Counted from the first letter of the stretch, positions 1-5,446 are shown. The stretch: DNA of 7,792 nucleotides from Bryobacterales bacterium (GCA_003139735.1 PLGA01000254.1:8525-16316), one strand, 5' to 3'. Numbers and translations: made by a program. The notes: generated by a model not told the origin, from the letters alone.

Positions 1-56
1 GGTTGCTCTGGTGTTTCAGGATACTCCGCATCCTGCGTGACGCACTACACTAGCTC

Positions 57-1412
57 CTAGCGCGGGAGACCTTGGATCTTGTGGCTGTCCCTAAGATCCA
101 CTCGGCTGCCGTCGGCGCTCTTGAGGTTCACCCCGCTGAAGGTCCAGTCTTCCGCGCCCGCGATCGATCCCGCGCTCTTCGTTTCGATATCGAGGTTCTG
201 AAAGCGGAAACGCAGCAGCGGGGAGTCCGGTTGCGAGGCCACCTGGAAGGCGCGCTGCGCGCCCGTAGCCTTGATCCCGGAGATCGAGACGTCGCGGAAG
301 TGCGGTATGCCTTTCTCGGGCGGCACAGGAGTGGTGAGCACCTTCCAGTAGTCGGGATAGCCCGTCATGCCATCGGGGATCTTGGCGTAGCTGTACGCCG
401 GGTTCCAGTTGAGGCTTACGCTCACCGGCGTGGCGACGCCGGTCATCTCCACATTGCGGATGGTGATGTTCTCGATTGTGCCGCCGCGCGTGCTCGCGCT
501 CTTGAAGAGGATGCCGGCGGGCGCGCCACCCTGCACCTTCAGTCCGTCCACGATGATGTCGCGGATGCCGCCTGAGGTCTCGCTCCCGATGGTCACGCCA
601 GCGGCGCCGGCCACGACGATGTTGTCGCGGATGGTGACATTGCGGGTGGGGCGGTTCACGCGCAGACCGTCGGCATCGCGCCCGGCCTTGAGACAGATCG
701 CATCGTCGTTGCACTCCACCGAGCAGTGCGTGACGGTGACCTCGGAGGAGGAGTCGATATCGATGCCGTCGGTGCTGGGACCGCGGCCGTCGGTGTTGTT
801 GCGAATATCAAGGCCGTCCACCGTGACGTGGCGCGAGTAGCAGAGGTGGACTGTCCAGAAGCCGGGACGCCGGAGGCTCAGGCCCTGCAAGGTGACATTG
901 TCGGACTTGTAGATCTGGATCAGCCGCGGGCGGCGGCAATCGTAATCCACCGCCCAACGTATGCCTTTCGGCTCGTACTCCTCGCGCCGCATCTTCCAAT
1001 AGAGGTCGTACCACTTCTTGCCGTCGCCATCGACAGTTCCCTGGCCGGTGATCTTGACATTCGACTGCTCGTACACGTTGACCAGCGCCGAAGGCCAGGT
1101 CATCTCGATGCCGGCCACGCGGGTAGGCATCATCGGGTAGTCCGCAATATCCTGCGAGCCGAGCAGTGTGGCGCCCTTGTCCACGCGAAATTCGATGCCA
1201 CTCTTCAGAAAGATGGCGCCGGTGCGATACGCGCCGGGCGGGACCACCACCGTGCCGTGCGCCTTCGCCGCGGCGTCAATGGCCTTCTGGATGGCGGACG
1301 TGTCGAGCGTGCTGCCGTCGCCCTTCGCGCCGAAGCTCTTGACGTCGAAAGTGCCGGCTACGACGGAAGCGGAGAAAGCAAGGATGAGGGCCGGGAGTTT
1401 CATTCCCCTCAT
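57..1412 (-). CDS. Secreted glycoside hydrolase family 28 (polygalacturonase-like) protein
   Basis: Probably hydrolyses a pectin-type or related uronic-acid polysaccharide outside the cytoplasm. Residues 1-20 (MRGMKLP, a hydrophobic run, then SVVAG) look like a signal peptide. The mature protein begins with the pectate-lyase-superfamily opening FDVKSFGAKGDG and continues as a right-handed beta-helix of N-V-x-I type repeats. GH28 landmarks, numbered from this start: STDGIDID at 213-220, replacing the classic NTD-x-D; NDDAICLKAG at 235-244, with the Asp pair; IGSETSGG near 275-282; ILFKS at 301-305. The GHG histidine position reads Ala (about 270) and the Arg of the RIK motif reads Leu (about 302), so the substrate may not be polygalacturonate. 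Length (451 aa) is normal for bacterial members. The ATG at 1412 was chosen because it gives a compact signal peptide; an ATG at 1403 and a GTG at 1448 are alternatives. It is divergent from the small membrane gene at 1505. The family is secure; the substrate is not. Confidence 0.9.
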   Translation of the reverse strand: MRGMKLPALILAFSASVVAGTFDVKSFGAKGDGSTLDTSAIQKAIDAAAKAHGTVVVPPGAYRTGAIFLKSGIEFRVDKGATLLGSQDIADYPMMPTRVAGIEMTWPSALVNVYEQSNVKITGQGTVDGDGKKWYDLYWKMRREEYEPKGIRWAVDYDCRRPRLIQIYKSDNVTLQGLSLRRPGFWTVHLCYSRHVTVDGLDIRNNTDGRGPSTDGIDIDSSSEVTVTHCSVECNDDAICLKAGRDADGLRVNRPTRNVTIRDNIVVAGAAGVTIGSETSGGIRDIIVDGLKVQGGAPAGILFKSASTRGGTIENITIRNVEMTGVATPVSVSLNWNPAYSYAKIPDGMTGYPDYWKVLTTPVPPEKGIPHFRDVSISGIKATGAQRAFQVASQPDSPLLRFRFQNLDIETKSAGSIAGAEDWTFSGVNLKSADGSRVDLRDSHKIQGLPR

Positions 1413-1492
1413 GAATAACACACCGACGAACCCCCGGGCGACGATCACGGAGCGGGTCCGGGACGGAGCGTCTTTGCCGTCCTTTGTAGGCG

Positions 1493-1498
1493 TATACT
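1493..1498 (+). promoter_or_regulatory. -10 box (TATACT) for the 1505 gene, probably leaderless
   Basis: TATACT ends six bases before the ATG at 1505, so transcription would start at or next to the start codon. No Shine-Dalgarno lies between. No good -35 is visible at 16-18 bp. The GTATAC core is self-complementary, but no matching -35 was found for the opposite strand. Confidence 0.5.
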
Positions 1499-1504
1499 TC
1501 AGAC

Positions 1505-1708
1505 ATGGGACTCAGGAACGCGGCGCTCTTCGCATTGATCGGAATGATTCTGCTGACGGTCTTGCTGGCAGCGGGCTTCATCCGCGACGTGTTGGGGTTT
1601 GTGCGCGGCGCGGTTGCTGCGATCGCGCTGCTCACATCGGGAATCCATCTGCTGGCAAGCCTGAGTGTGGCAGTATTCCTGTACGTGTTCCATGAAGCCC
1701 AATCTTGA
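1505..1708 (+). CDS. Small two-helix membrane protein, unknown function
   Basis: This is a 67-residue protein of almost pure membrane character. The first hydrophobic segment spans about residues 6-28 (NAALFALIGMILLTVLLAAG). A short polar turn with Arg-Asp (FIRDVLGFVRG) follows, then a second segment at about 36-62. The tail HEAQS is polar. It should sit in the inner membrane as a hairpin. No catalytic motif is visible and I do not recognise the family. The ATG is directly preceded by a good -10 box rather than a ribosome binding site. It is divergent from the GH28 gene with under 100 bp between them. Its 3' end overlaps, on the other strand, the tail of the broken reading frame at 1632-1863. 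The clean hydrophobic pattern argues that it is real, but it could be a short chance ORF. Confidence 0.6.
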   Translation: MGLRNAALFALIGMILLTVLLAAGFIRDVLGFVRGAVAAIALLTSGIHLLASLSVAVFLYVFHEAQS

Positions 1709-1863
1709 TGTCCAGCCAGTTGACGCGGGCTGGATTGCCGCGGACCCATGCCGGGGCGTCGTCCGTGTCCTGATCGCCGGCGTTCTTGGAGGGCGGTTGG
1801 GCGACGCCAGCCTTTTCTCGGGCCGCCGGAGAGATAGCCTGCTTCTCCTTGATTCCAAATAAG
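1632..1863 (-). pseudogene. Coding-like +1-frame continuation of the 17-codon ORF
   Basis: Directly after the stop of the tiny ORF at 1864-1917, the +1 frame runs open to a stop at 1632. From about 1855 to 1705 it has the codon pattern of a real GC-rich gene, with most third positions G or C. It encodes a hydrophilic stretch including GIKEKQAISPAAREKAG, then DDAPAWVRGNPARVNWLDIK. After that third-position GC falls, so the ancestral protein probably ended or was cut near 1705. No convincing ATG, GTG or TTG with a ribosome binding site opens this frame on its own. It is therefore best explained as the body of a gene whose first 17 codons are the adjacent ORF, separated by a frameshift mutation, a sequencing error or recoding. 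Product unknown. Confidence 0.4.
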
Positions 1864-1917
1864 TTACAGCTTGTCGGCCGGCGCTGGCATGGCGATGAGC
1901 TGTTGCAGGGCGGCCAT
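1864..1917 (-). CDS. 17-codon ORF (MAALQQLIAMPAPADKL) with a very strong Shine-Dalgarno
   Basis: The ATG at 1917 follows the TAA of the 248-residue gene after a single base, so the two are almost certainly co-transcribed and probably translationally coupled. The eight-base GGAGGTGA, complementary to the 16S rRNA tail, lies six bases upstream, an ideal spacing and the best ribosome binding site in the window. The reading frame encodes MAALQQLIAMPAPADKL and then stops. Either this is a genuine micro-protein, or it is the N-terminus of a longer protein whose remainder lies in the +1 frame (1632-1863). I favour the second, because the sequence after the stop still looks coding. No function can be assigned. 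Confidence 0.5.
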   Translation of the reverse strand: MAALQQLIAMPAPADKL

Positions 1918-1918
1918 G

Positions 1919-2665
1919 TTAGTTCACCTCCCGCGCCAGCGGCGCCCAGGAGACCGCCCCATCCCGGGCGGCCTGGATCATGAGCGTGCTCACCAGGTCC
2001 TGCCGGGCGGCATCGCTCCACTGCTCCCCGGCATCCTTCAAGGCCGCGAGGGTGGTGCGCAGAATGCGGCGCAGGGCAACATCGTACCCCACCTTGACCG
2101 GCGGGGCCGGGATACCGGCTGCGGCATACGGCTTCTGCTCCCCGTTGTTTCCATTGGGGGCGTGCCCGTTGCTCCCGTTGGTGCTACCATTTCCATTGTC
2201 CGATGATGGCTGCGTAAGCGCAGTCGCTGCCGGGGCGGGCGGGGTAACGCTCGCTCCGGGCCTTCCCACACCGGGGTAAACCGGCTGCGGGATCTGCGGC
2301 GATGCCGGCCGGGGCGATGCCGGCTGCTGCAACTGGCGCTGCCGGGCGATGTCGGCCTCGATGGCCGTTGGGTCAATGCCGGTAGCCGTTGCGGGAATCT
2401 GTTCTCCAGGCTGCAAGCGCCGCAGATCCCACTGCACCGGATCGCCTTTGGTTCCCGACCAGCGCTTGCAGATCCAGAACGGCTCGTTCTTCTGCACCCC
2501 GAGGAGGTTGAGTTTCTGGGCCACGTCCAGGCCCAGATACATCGCCTTGCCGGTGCTGGTGGTATAGAACATCTGATCGCCGAAGCGCCCTTCGGTGAGT
2601 TTCCCATCGGGGAATCGGAGGGCGACTTGCTGGGGGACATTCGGCGTGAATGTGACCTTTTCCAT
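1919..2665 (-). CDS. Orphan three-part protein: N-terminal domain, Asn/Gly-rich linker, helical C-terminus
   Basis: I do not recognise a named family. Three parts can be seen in the 248 residues. Residues 1-90 form a mixed beta/alpha domain with conserved-looking aromatic positions (MFYTTSTGKAMYLGLD, then EPFWICKRWSG). Residues 105-180 are a low-complexity linker, first Pro/Gln/Ala-rich and then Asn/Gly/Ser-rich (for example SSDNGNGSTNGSNG). Residues 190-248 are predicted helical (VALRRILRTTLAALKDAG and ARQDLVSTLMIQAARDG). There is no signal peptide or membrane segment, so it is cytoplasmic. The ATG at 2665 is supported by AAGGA six bases upstream and a good promoter at 2717-2744. It heads an operon with the tiny ORF at 1864-1917 and is divergent from the 2781 gene. 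The small N-terminal domain, flexible tether and short helical C-terminus resemble accessory proteins of phages or integrative elements; this is inference from architecture and from the recombinase nearby. Confidence 0.75.
   Translation of the reverse strand: MEKVTFTPNVPQQVALRFPDGKLTEGRFGDQMFYTTSTGKAMYLGLDVAQKLNLLGVQKNEPFWICKRWSGTKGDPVQWDLRRLQPGEQIPATATGIDPTAIEADIARQRQLQQPASPRPASPQIPQPVYPGVGRPGASVTPPAPAATALTQPSSDNGNGSTNGSNGHAPNGNNGEQKPYAAAGIPAPPVKVGYDVALRRILRTTLAALKDAGEQWSDAARQDLVSTLMIQAARDGAVSWAPLAREVN
1924..1931 (-). promoter_or_regulatory. Ribosome binding site GGAGGTGA for the 17-codon ORF
   Basis: An eight-base match to the anti-Shine-Dalgarno lies inside the last codons of the upstream gene, six bases before the ATG at 1917. 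It indicates translation reinitiation or coupling and is the main reason to treat the short ORF as translated. Confidence 0.7.
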
Positions 2666-2671
2666 TGCCTT

Positions 2672-2676
2672 TCCTT
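2672..2676 (-). promoter_or_regulatory. Ribosome binding site AAGGA for the 248-residue gene
   Basis: AAGGA, within a longer purine run, sits six bases before the ATG at 2665 and decides that start. It contrasts with the neighbouring 2781 gene, which has no such site. Confidence 0.7.
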
Positions 2677-2716
2677 TCGAGCGTTTTGAAGCCCGCCACG
2701 GCTTTTCTGCCCAAGC

Positions 2717-2744
2717 AATATAAAGCCTCGCGGCTATCGTTCAA
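2717..2744 (-). promoter_or_regulatory. Sigma-70-type promoter for the 248-residue gene
   Basis: On the minus strand, TTGAAC (2744-2739) and TATATT (2722-2717) are separated by 16 bp, close to the housekeeping consensus. Transcription would begin near 2710, giving a leader of about 45 bases. The 20-bp palindrome begins seven bases upstream of the -35, so a bound protein could activate or block this promoter. Confidence 0.6.
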
Positions 2745-2750
2745 GTCCAT

Positions 2751-2770
2751 TATGCACAGGCCTGTGCATA
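2751..2770. promoter_or_regulatory. Perfect 20-bp palindromic operator between divergent genes
   Basis: The left half TATGCACAGG is followed immediately by its exact reverse complement CCTGTGCATA, with no central spacer. The last two bases overlap the -10 of the rightward promoter, and the rest fills the place of its -35/-10 spacer. The left edge lies just upstream of the leftward -35. A homodimeric helix-turn-helix regulator bound here would occlude the rightward promoter. The regulator is not identifiable; the 2781 product itself is one candidate. Confidence 0.65.
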
Positions 2771-2774
2771 TAAT
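2769..2774 (+). promoter_or_regulatory. Consensus -10 (TATAAT) for the 2781 gene, probably leaderless
   Basis: A perfect TATAAT ends six bases before the ATG at 2781, so the transcript should start on or beside the A of the start codon. No good -35 is present, as expected if an activator or the palindrome-binding protein helps recruitment. The spacing to the ATG is identical to that at 1493-1498. Confidence 0.65.
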
Positions 2775-2780
2775 AGGGTG

Positions 2781-2984
2781 ATGGCCTCAACCCGGATCAC
2801 AGTACGCTGCCCAACCTGCGGAATGGACGTGCCCGTTGGGTCCCAGGCGCGCAAAGAGATCGTGGACGCAGCGACGAAGGCGAGAGGAAGACAAGGCGGC
2901 AAGAACAGTAGGGTCAATCTCTCTGTCGAGCGCCGTAGCGAGATCGCGCGGAAGGCGGCGAGGGCGCGGTGGGAGAAGAAATAG
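2781..2984 (+). CDS. Small basic CPxC protein with a C-terminal ARW tail, possible nucleic-acid binder
   Basis: This 67-residue protein has two visible parts. Residues 9-13 hold CPTCG, a single knuckle able to supply two zinc ligands. From about residue 25 it is strongly basic, with GRQGGKN and then LSVERRSEIARKAARARWEKK, a helix of the ER-x-EIA-x-KAA-x-ARW type seen at the end of many small bacterial proteins of unknown role. A zinc-stabilised dimer or a DNA/RNA-binding function is plausible but unproven. The ATG at 2781 is preferred over the GTG at 2778 because the consensus -10 places the transcript start at 2781. It is divergent from the 248-residue gene, and the shared palindrome overlaps its promoter, which suggests autoregulation or joint control. 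Confidence 0.75.
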   Translation: MASTRITVRCPTCGMDVPVGSQARKEIVDAATKARGRQGGKNSRVNLSVERRSEIARKAARARWEKK

Positions 2985-2996
2985 CAACCGCATTAC

Positions 2997-3128
2997 TTCG
3001 GGGCAGAGACATCGCGACGGCGCCCGTGATGCCAAACGGGCGCTGCGGAGCGCCAGGTACACTACAGGGGCTGGAGAGAGCACCCGCTCAAGCAGCAATG
3101 GCGGTTACGCCGGCGCCCGCGAAAGCGC
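2997..3128 (+). pseudogene. Decayed fragment resembling HGG-STGPRT-motif proteins
   Basis: In one frame, GRDIATAPVMPNGRC (ATG of MPNGRC at 3029) resembles the opening of the small proteins that read roughly R-T-G-x-P-C-x-x-P-A-M-P-N-G-R-C followed by RMHGG-STGPRT. After the Cys the expected HGG-STGPRT block is missing from that frame, which continues GAPGTLQGLERA. The next frame instead carries YTTGAGE and, further on, NGGYAGARESAR, faintly like the segment after STGPRT. The pattern fits a gene broken by a small deletion or frameshift. Such proteins are common near phage and integrative-element genes, which suits the recombinase remnant downstream. No ribosome binding site or promoter is visible. 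The match rests on short motifs and may be chance. Confidence 0.35.
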
Positions 3129-3232
3129 ACGGATTTGCTTTGGATTTGGCCTGCTATTGGTTGAAGGGGCAGAAGGACGGACCACCCCTTTGTTCGATGA
3201 TCTCCTGCTTTCCGGGTTCAGGTTCAACCTTC

Positions 3233-3745
3233 TTACTTCCACTCCCTTAGCTGTTCTGCCATTTCCGCTCGCCTTGAATTCGTGGTGTGTCCGTACTTCA
3301 TTGTGTTTTGGATATTTGCATGTCCTACCCAGTCCTGCACCTGATCTACATGGAATCCCTTCGCTAAGAGGTGTGTGACGCAGGTGTGCTTCAAGATATG
3401 AAAGTGCCGCAGCGCCTTCGGAATCCCTGCGCACTCCCCGTACTTCTTCATCAGCACGTCGAGCATCCGCCGGCTGATCGGCTCCTTTCGATTCGATCTG
3501 AAGATCGGTCCCGGCACGGTTCCGCGAAGCTTCAACCACGCGTGGAACGCCCTTGCCTCCTCCGGACACAGATGATGGATTCCTGAGTGCGACCCTTTCA
3601 GACGGCGAATAAAGAGCCGCTCTACTTTCGCGTCGTAATCCCGCAGCTCGATCATGCCGACTTCTGAAGCCGGCTCGACTTCGGAATGTACGTCCCCGGT
3701 CGGCGGTACCCGAGAGATCGGGGCGCAAACTCCGGGCCCGTCCAT
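3233..3745 (-). CDS. Tyrosine recombinase (phage-integrase family), N-terminally truncated
   Basis: Only the catalytic domain of a site-specific recombinase is present; XerC/D-like integrases are normally about 300 residues or, in minimal forms, about 190. Numbered from the ATG at 3745, visible landmarks are ASEVGMIELRDYD (about 26-38), RLKGSHSG with the beta-hairpin lysine (about 48-55), HILKH at 116-120 (box II, with Lys where Arg is usual), VGHANIQNT with the third His at 142, and the nucleophile Tyr at 151. In relatives ASEVG is preceded by G-[LF]-R, the first catalytic Arg. Here the same frame reads VEP, while the overlapping frame reads AGFR, so a frameshift near 3664-3680 probably detached the N-terminus. 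No ribosome binding site precedes the ATG. It is likely an inactive remnant of the element that delivered the surrounding genes. Family certain; activity doubtful. Confidence 0.75.
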   Translation of the reverse strand: MDGPGVCAPISRVPPTGDVHSEVEPASEVGMIELRDYDAKVERLFIRRLKGSHSGIHHLCPEEARAFHAWLKLRGTVPGPIFRSNRKEPISRRMLDVLMKKYGECAGIPKALRHFHILKHTCVTHLLAKGFHVDQVQDWVGHANIQNTMKYGHTTNSRRAEMAEQLREWK

Positions 3746-3821
3746 CAACCGGAACCGCCGCGTGCGTGAGTACGCCGCCGTCCCGATGGATCGACCATGA
3801 GCTTGCCCGGCTCACGACCGC

Positions 3822-3858
3822 GGTTTGGCTCGGCCGGATCGCGGACTCGGCCAAAACC
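3822..3858 (-). terminator. Hairpin downstream of the 3889 gene, possible terminator
   Basis: GGTTTGGC at 3822-3829 pairs with GCCAAAACC at 3850-3858, allowing one bulged A, around a 20-base loop. It begins about 30 bases after the stop of the exported-protein gene. No T-run follows on the minus strand, so intrinsic termination is uncertain. Confidence 0.3.
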
Positions 3859-3888
3859 AACCTGCTCTCCGCGGGCTGGAAGGCTGTC

Positions 3889-4470
3889 CTACTTGACCGT
3901 CAACTCAAAATCCAGCACCAGCACCAGTGCGTCCGCTGTGACCCGGATCTCGGGGACTCTGAAGTTGTGTAACGAGCGCGGGTAGAGAGGCAGGATAGCC
4001 GCATCTTCCAAGGCGTTCTGAAATTCCGCGGAAATGGGGTAACGGAAATCGCGTCCCAGGCTGGAAGCCAGGACGGGGCAGACGCGGCGGATGTAATACC
4101 CGGATTTCTTGTCGCTGCTCACCGTGACGCCGGCGAGCGCGATGTAGCCGTCGCGAAACTGGGGAGTCGCCGCGATGGTCAGGTCGAAGGCGTCCCCTAG
4201 CCCGACGCACTGCCCGAACATGTTAAGCGCCGAACGTCCGGTGAATCGGGCATGGATATTCAGTTTCCCCTCGCCGCCGCGCACCTGCGGTTTTTCCAGA
4301 TAGGCGAAGTTGCACTTGTTGGTTTTGTCGTTGTGGACGTACCGCCGGCCATCCTGAGTGAATACCTGTTGCCCGAGCATCCGCTCTAAAGCGCCGAATT
4401 GGATGTGCAACTCCACGGCCGAAGCGGAGCCGGTAGCGAGGAGAAACAGGCAGAGTGGACGAAGGTTCAC
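3889..4470 (-). CDS. Exported protein of unknown function
   Basis: This is a 193-residue protein with a clear signal peptide: MNLRPLCLFLLATGSASA, with cleavage expected after the A-x-A at about residue 18. The mature part alternates beta-like segments (LHIQFGAL, LNIHARFTG, FDLTIAATPQF, YIALAGVTV) and ends with a strongly hydrophobic strand (ALVLVLDFELTV). Three cysteines remain after export (53, 88, 131), two of which could form a disulfide. No catalytic motif is recognised. A lipid- or surface-binding beta protein is possible, but that is a guess. The start is GTG at 4470, which gives the complete signal peptide. No ribosome binding site is visible, but a CATAAT box lies eight bases upstream. 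It is divergent from the phosphatase gene, 134 bp away, and shares no obvious operon. Confidence 0.8.
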   Translation of the reverse strand: MNLRPLCLFLLATGSASAVELHIQFGALERMLGQQVFTQDGRRYVHNDKTNKCNFAYLEKPQVRGGEGKLNIHARFTGRSALNMFGQCVGLGDAFDLTIAATPQFRDGYIALAGVTVSSDKKSGYYIRRVCPVLASSLGRDFRYPISAEFQNALEDAAILPLYPRSLHNFRVPEIRVTADALVLVLDFELTVK

Positions 4471-4478
4471 AAAAAACC

Positions 4479-4484
4479 ATTATG
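4479..4484 (-). promoter_or_regulatory. -10-like box (CATAAT) for the 3889-4470 gene
   Basis: CATAAT on the minus strand ends eight bases before the GTG at 4470, consistent with a nearly leaderless transcript. No matching -35 is seen, so the call is weak. Confidence 0.35.
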
Positions 4485-4604
4485 GACCGTGCGGCAGCAA
4501 GAAGGGACTTCGGGACCGGGCCGGTGAGGATCCGACCGATCAGCCGTAAGCGCCCGCCATGTTCGGCCAAAGGGCCAGAAGCCGAGTGGAGTAGAGTAGT
4601 GGTG

Positions 4605-5135
4605 ATGATGCCTTATTCACTCCCCTGGGCGGGTCGTCTGGCGCTTGCGATCATGCTGGCGGTGTGGGCTTCCGCGCAGGGCGCCGAACCTGCCGGGACG
4701 GTCATCCTCGTGCGTCACGCCGAGCGCGCCGGCGGCATGAGCGACAATGAGGGCCTCAGTGAGGCGGGACGATGCCGCGCCGAAGTCCTGGCGAGAATGC
4801 TGGCCGACACCGGTGTGAAGCGCATTTATACCAGCGAGGTCGCACGCACACAGCAGACCGCCGAGCCGCTGGCGAAGAGGCTCAATATCCCGTGGGAGGC
4901 GATTCCGTCGAAAGACATCGACGGCTTGTTAACGAAACTGCGAATGGGCGCGCCAAGTGGTGTCGCGTTGGTGGTGGGGCACTCCAACACAGTGCCCGAG
5001 ATCATCAGGCGGCTCGGCGGCGGAGCCGTACCTCCCATCGGCGACAACGAATACGACCGCATGTTCGTCTTAACGCTCACCGGCGACGATCAAGCCACCG
5101 TGGTAACGCTGCGCTATGCGGGCTGTGCGCCGTAG
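4605..5135 (+). CDS. Exported histidine phosphatase (SixA / phosphoglycerate-mutase-like)
   Basis: This is a 176-residue member of the histidine phosphatase superfamily, which removes phosphate through a phospho-histidine intermediate. Residues 1-27 (MMPYSLPWAGRLALAIMLAV, then WASAQGA) form a signal peptide, so it acts in the periplasm or outside. The catalytic motif VRHAE is at 36-40 (nucleophile His 38). LSEAGRCRAEVLA at 51-63 and YTSEVARTQQTAEPLA at 75-90 hold the usual phosphate-pocket Arg. VVGHSNTVPEI at 123-133 gives the second catalytic His. It is short, like SixA, and lacks the insertions of phytases or acid phosphatases. The substrate is unknown. The frame is open from 4455, but the ATG at 4605 is chosen because the signal peptide begins there. 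A TAGAGT box lies seven bases upstream and no good Shine-Dalgarno is present. Its 3' end overlaps minus-strand gene debris. Confidence 0.88.
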   Translation: MMPYSLPWAGRLALAIMLAVWASAQGAEPAGTVILVRHAERAGGMSDNEGLSEAGRCRAEVLARMLADTGVKRIYTSEVARTQQTAEPLAKRLNIPWEAIPSKDIDGLLTKLRMGAPSGVALVVGHSNTVPEIIRRLGGGAVPPIGDNEYDRMFVLTLTGDDQATVVTLRYAGCAP

Positions 5136-5446
5136 GTTCGCCGACGGCCAGGGAAATTTCTTCGCCGGAAATATCGGCGGGACGCGGCGACCGTATAGAA
5201 GAGGTTGGTAGTGGGGTTCAAGTACAGGGCGGCGCCAAGGTCCCACATGGGGGCGCCGCCAGCGTAATTCACCCAGACACTTTAGTAACAGGTAGACGGA
5301 TCGAGATCGCCGTGCAAAGCCAGCGTTCCAACAGGCATCGTCCACTTGCCTCGCAAGTCGCGCTTCCGTCCGGTACAATCGGGTCTTCGGGCCGCCAGCA
5401 TGGCCGGCAATGCGCACTCCATGACCCTGACCGCATCCGCCTGCTA
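5114..5446 (-). pseudogene. Minus-strand coding debris with an in-frame stop
   Basis: One minus-strand frame is open from 5443 and could start at an ATG at 5422. It reads through GKWTMPVGTLALHGDLDP to a TAA at 5284-5282. The same frame resumes with SVWVNYAGGAPMWDLGAALY, then LNPTTNLFYTVAAS, and ends at a TAG at 5116-5114. The second part has strongly GC-rich third positions and a natural amino-acid mix, so it looks like the C-terminus of a real but unrecognised protein. The interrupting stop, the lack of a ribosome binding site and the overlap with the phosphatase 3' end suggest a dead fragment. A longer ORF covering 5070-5660 in another frame also contains the repeat but otherwise looks like a shadow. 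Confidence 0.35.

Noticed and set aside
17..35. A small hairpin (CAGGAT/ATCCTG) after the GH28 stop, as a terminator
   Set aside because: Only six pairs and no T-run on the minus strand; too weak to annotate.
726..1418. A 230-codon plus-strand frame inside the GH28 gene
   Set aside because: Shadow of the GH28 coding strand; composition is Arg/Ala/Val/Asp biased with no motif or ribosome binding site.
3214..3230. A tRNA T-arm-like string (GGTTCAGGTTCAACC) beside the recombinase stop, as an attachment site
   Set aside because: No tRNA fold can be built around it and no second copy was found elsewhere in the window.
3105..3860. A 251-codon minus-strand frame overlapping the recombinase
   Set aside because: Most of it is out-of-frame translation of the recombinase; only the AGFR stretch near 3664-3680 may be meaningful, as the shifted upstream part of that gene.
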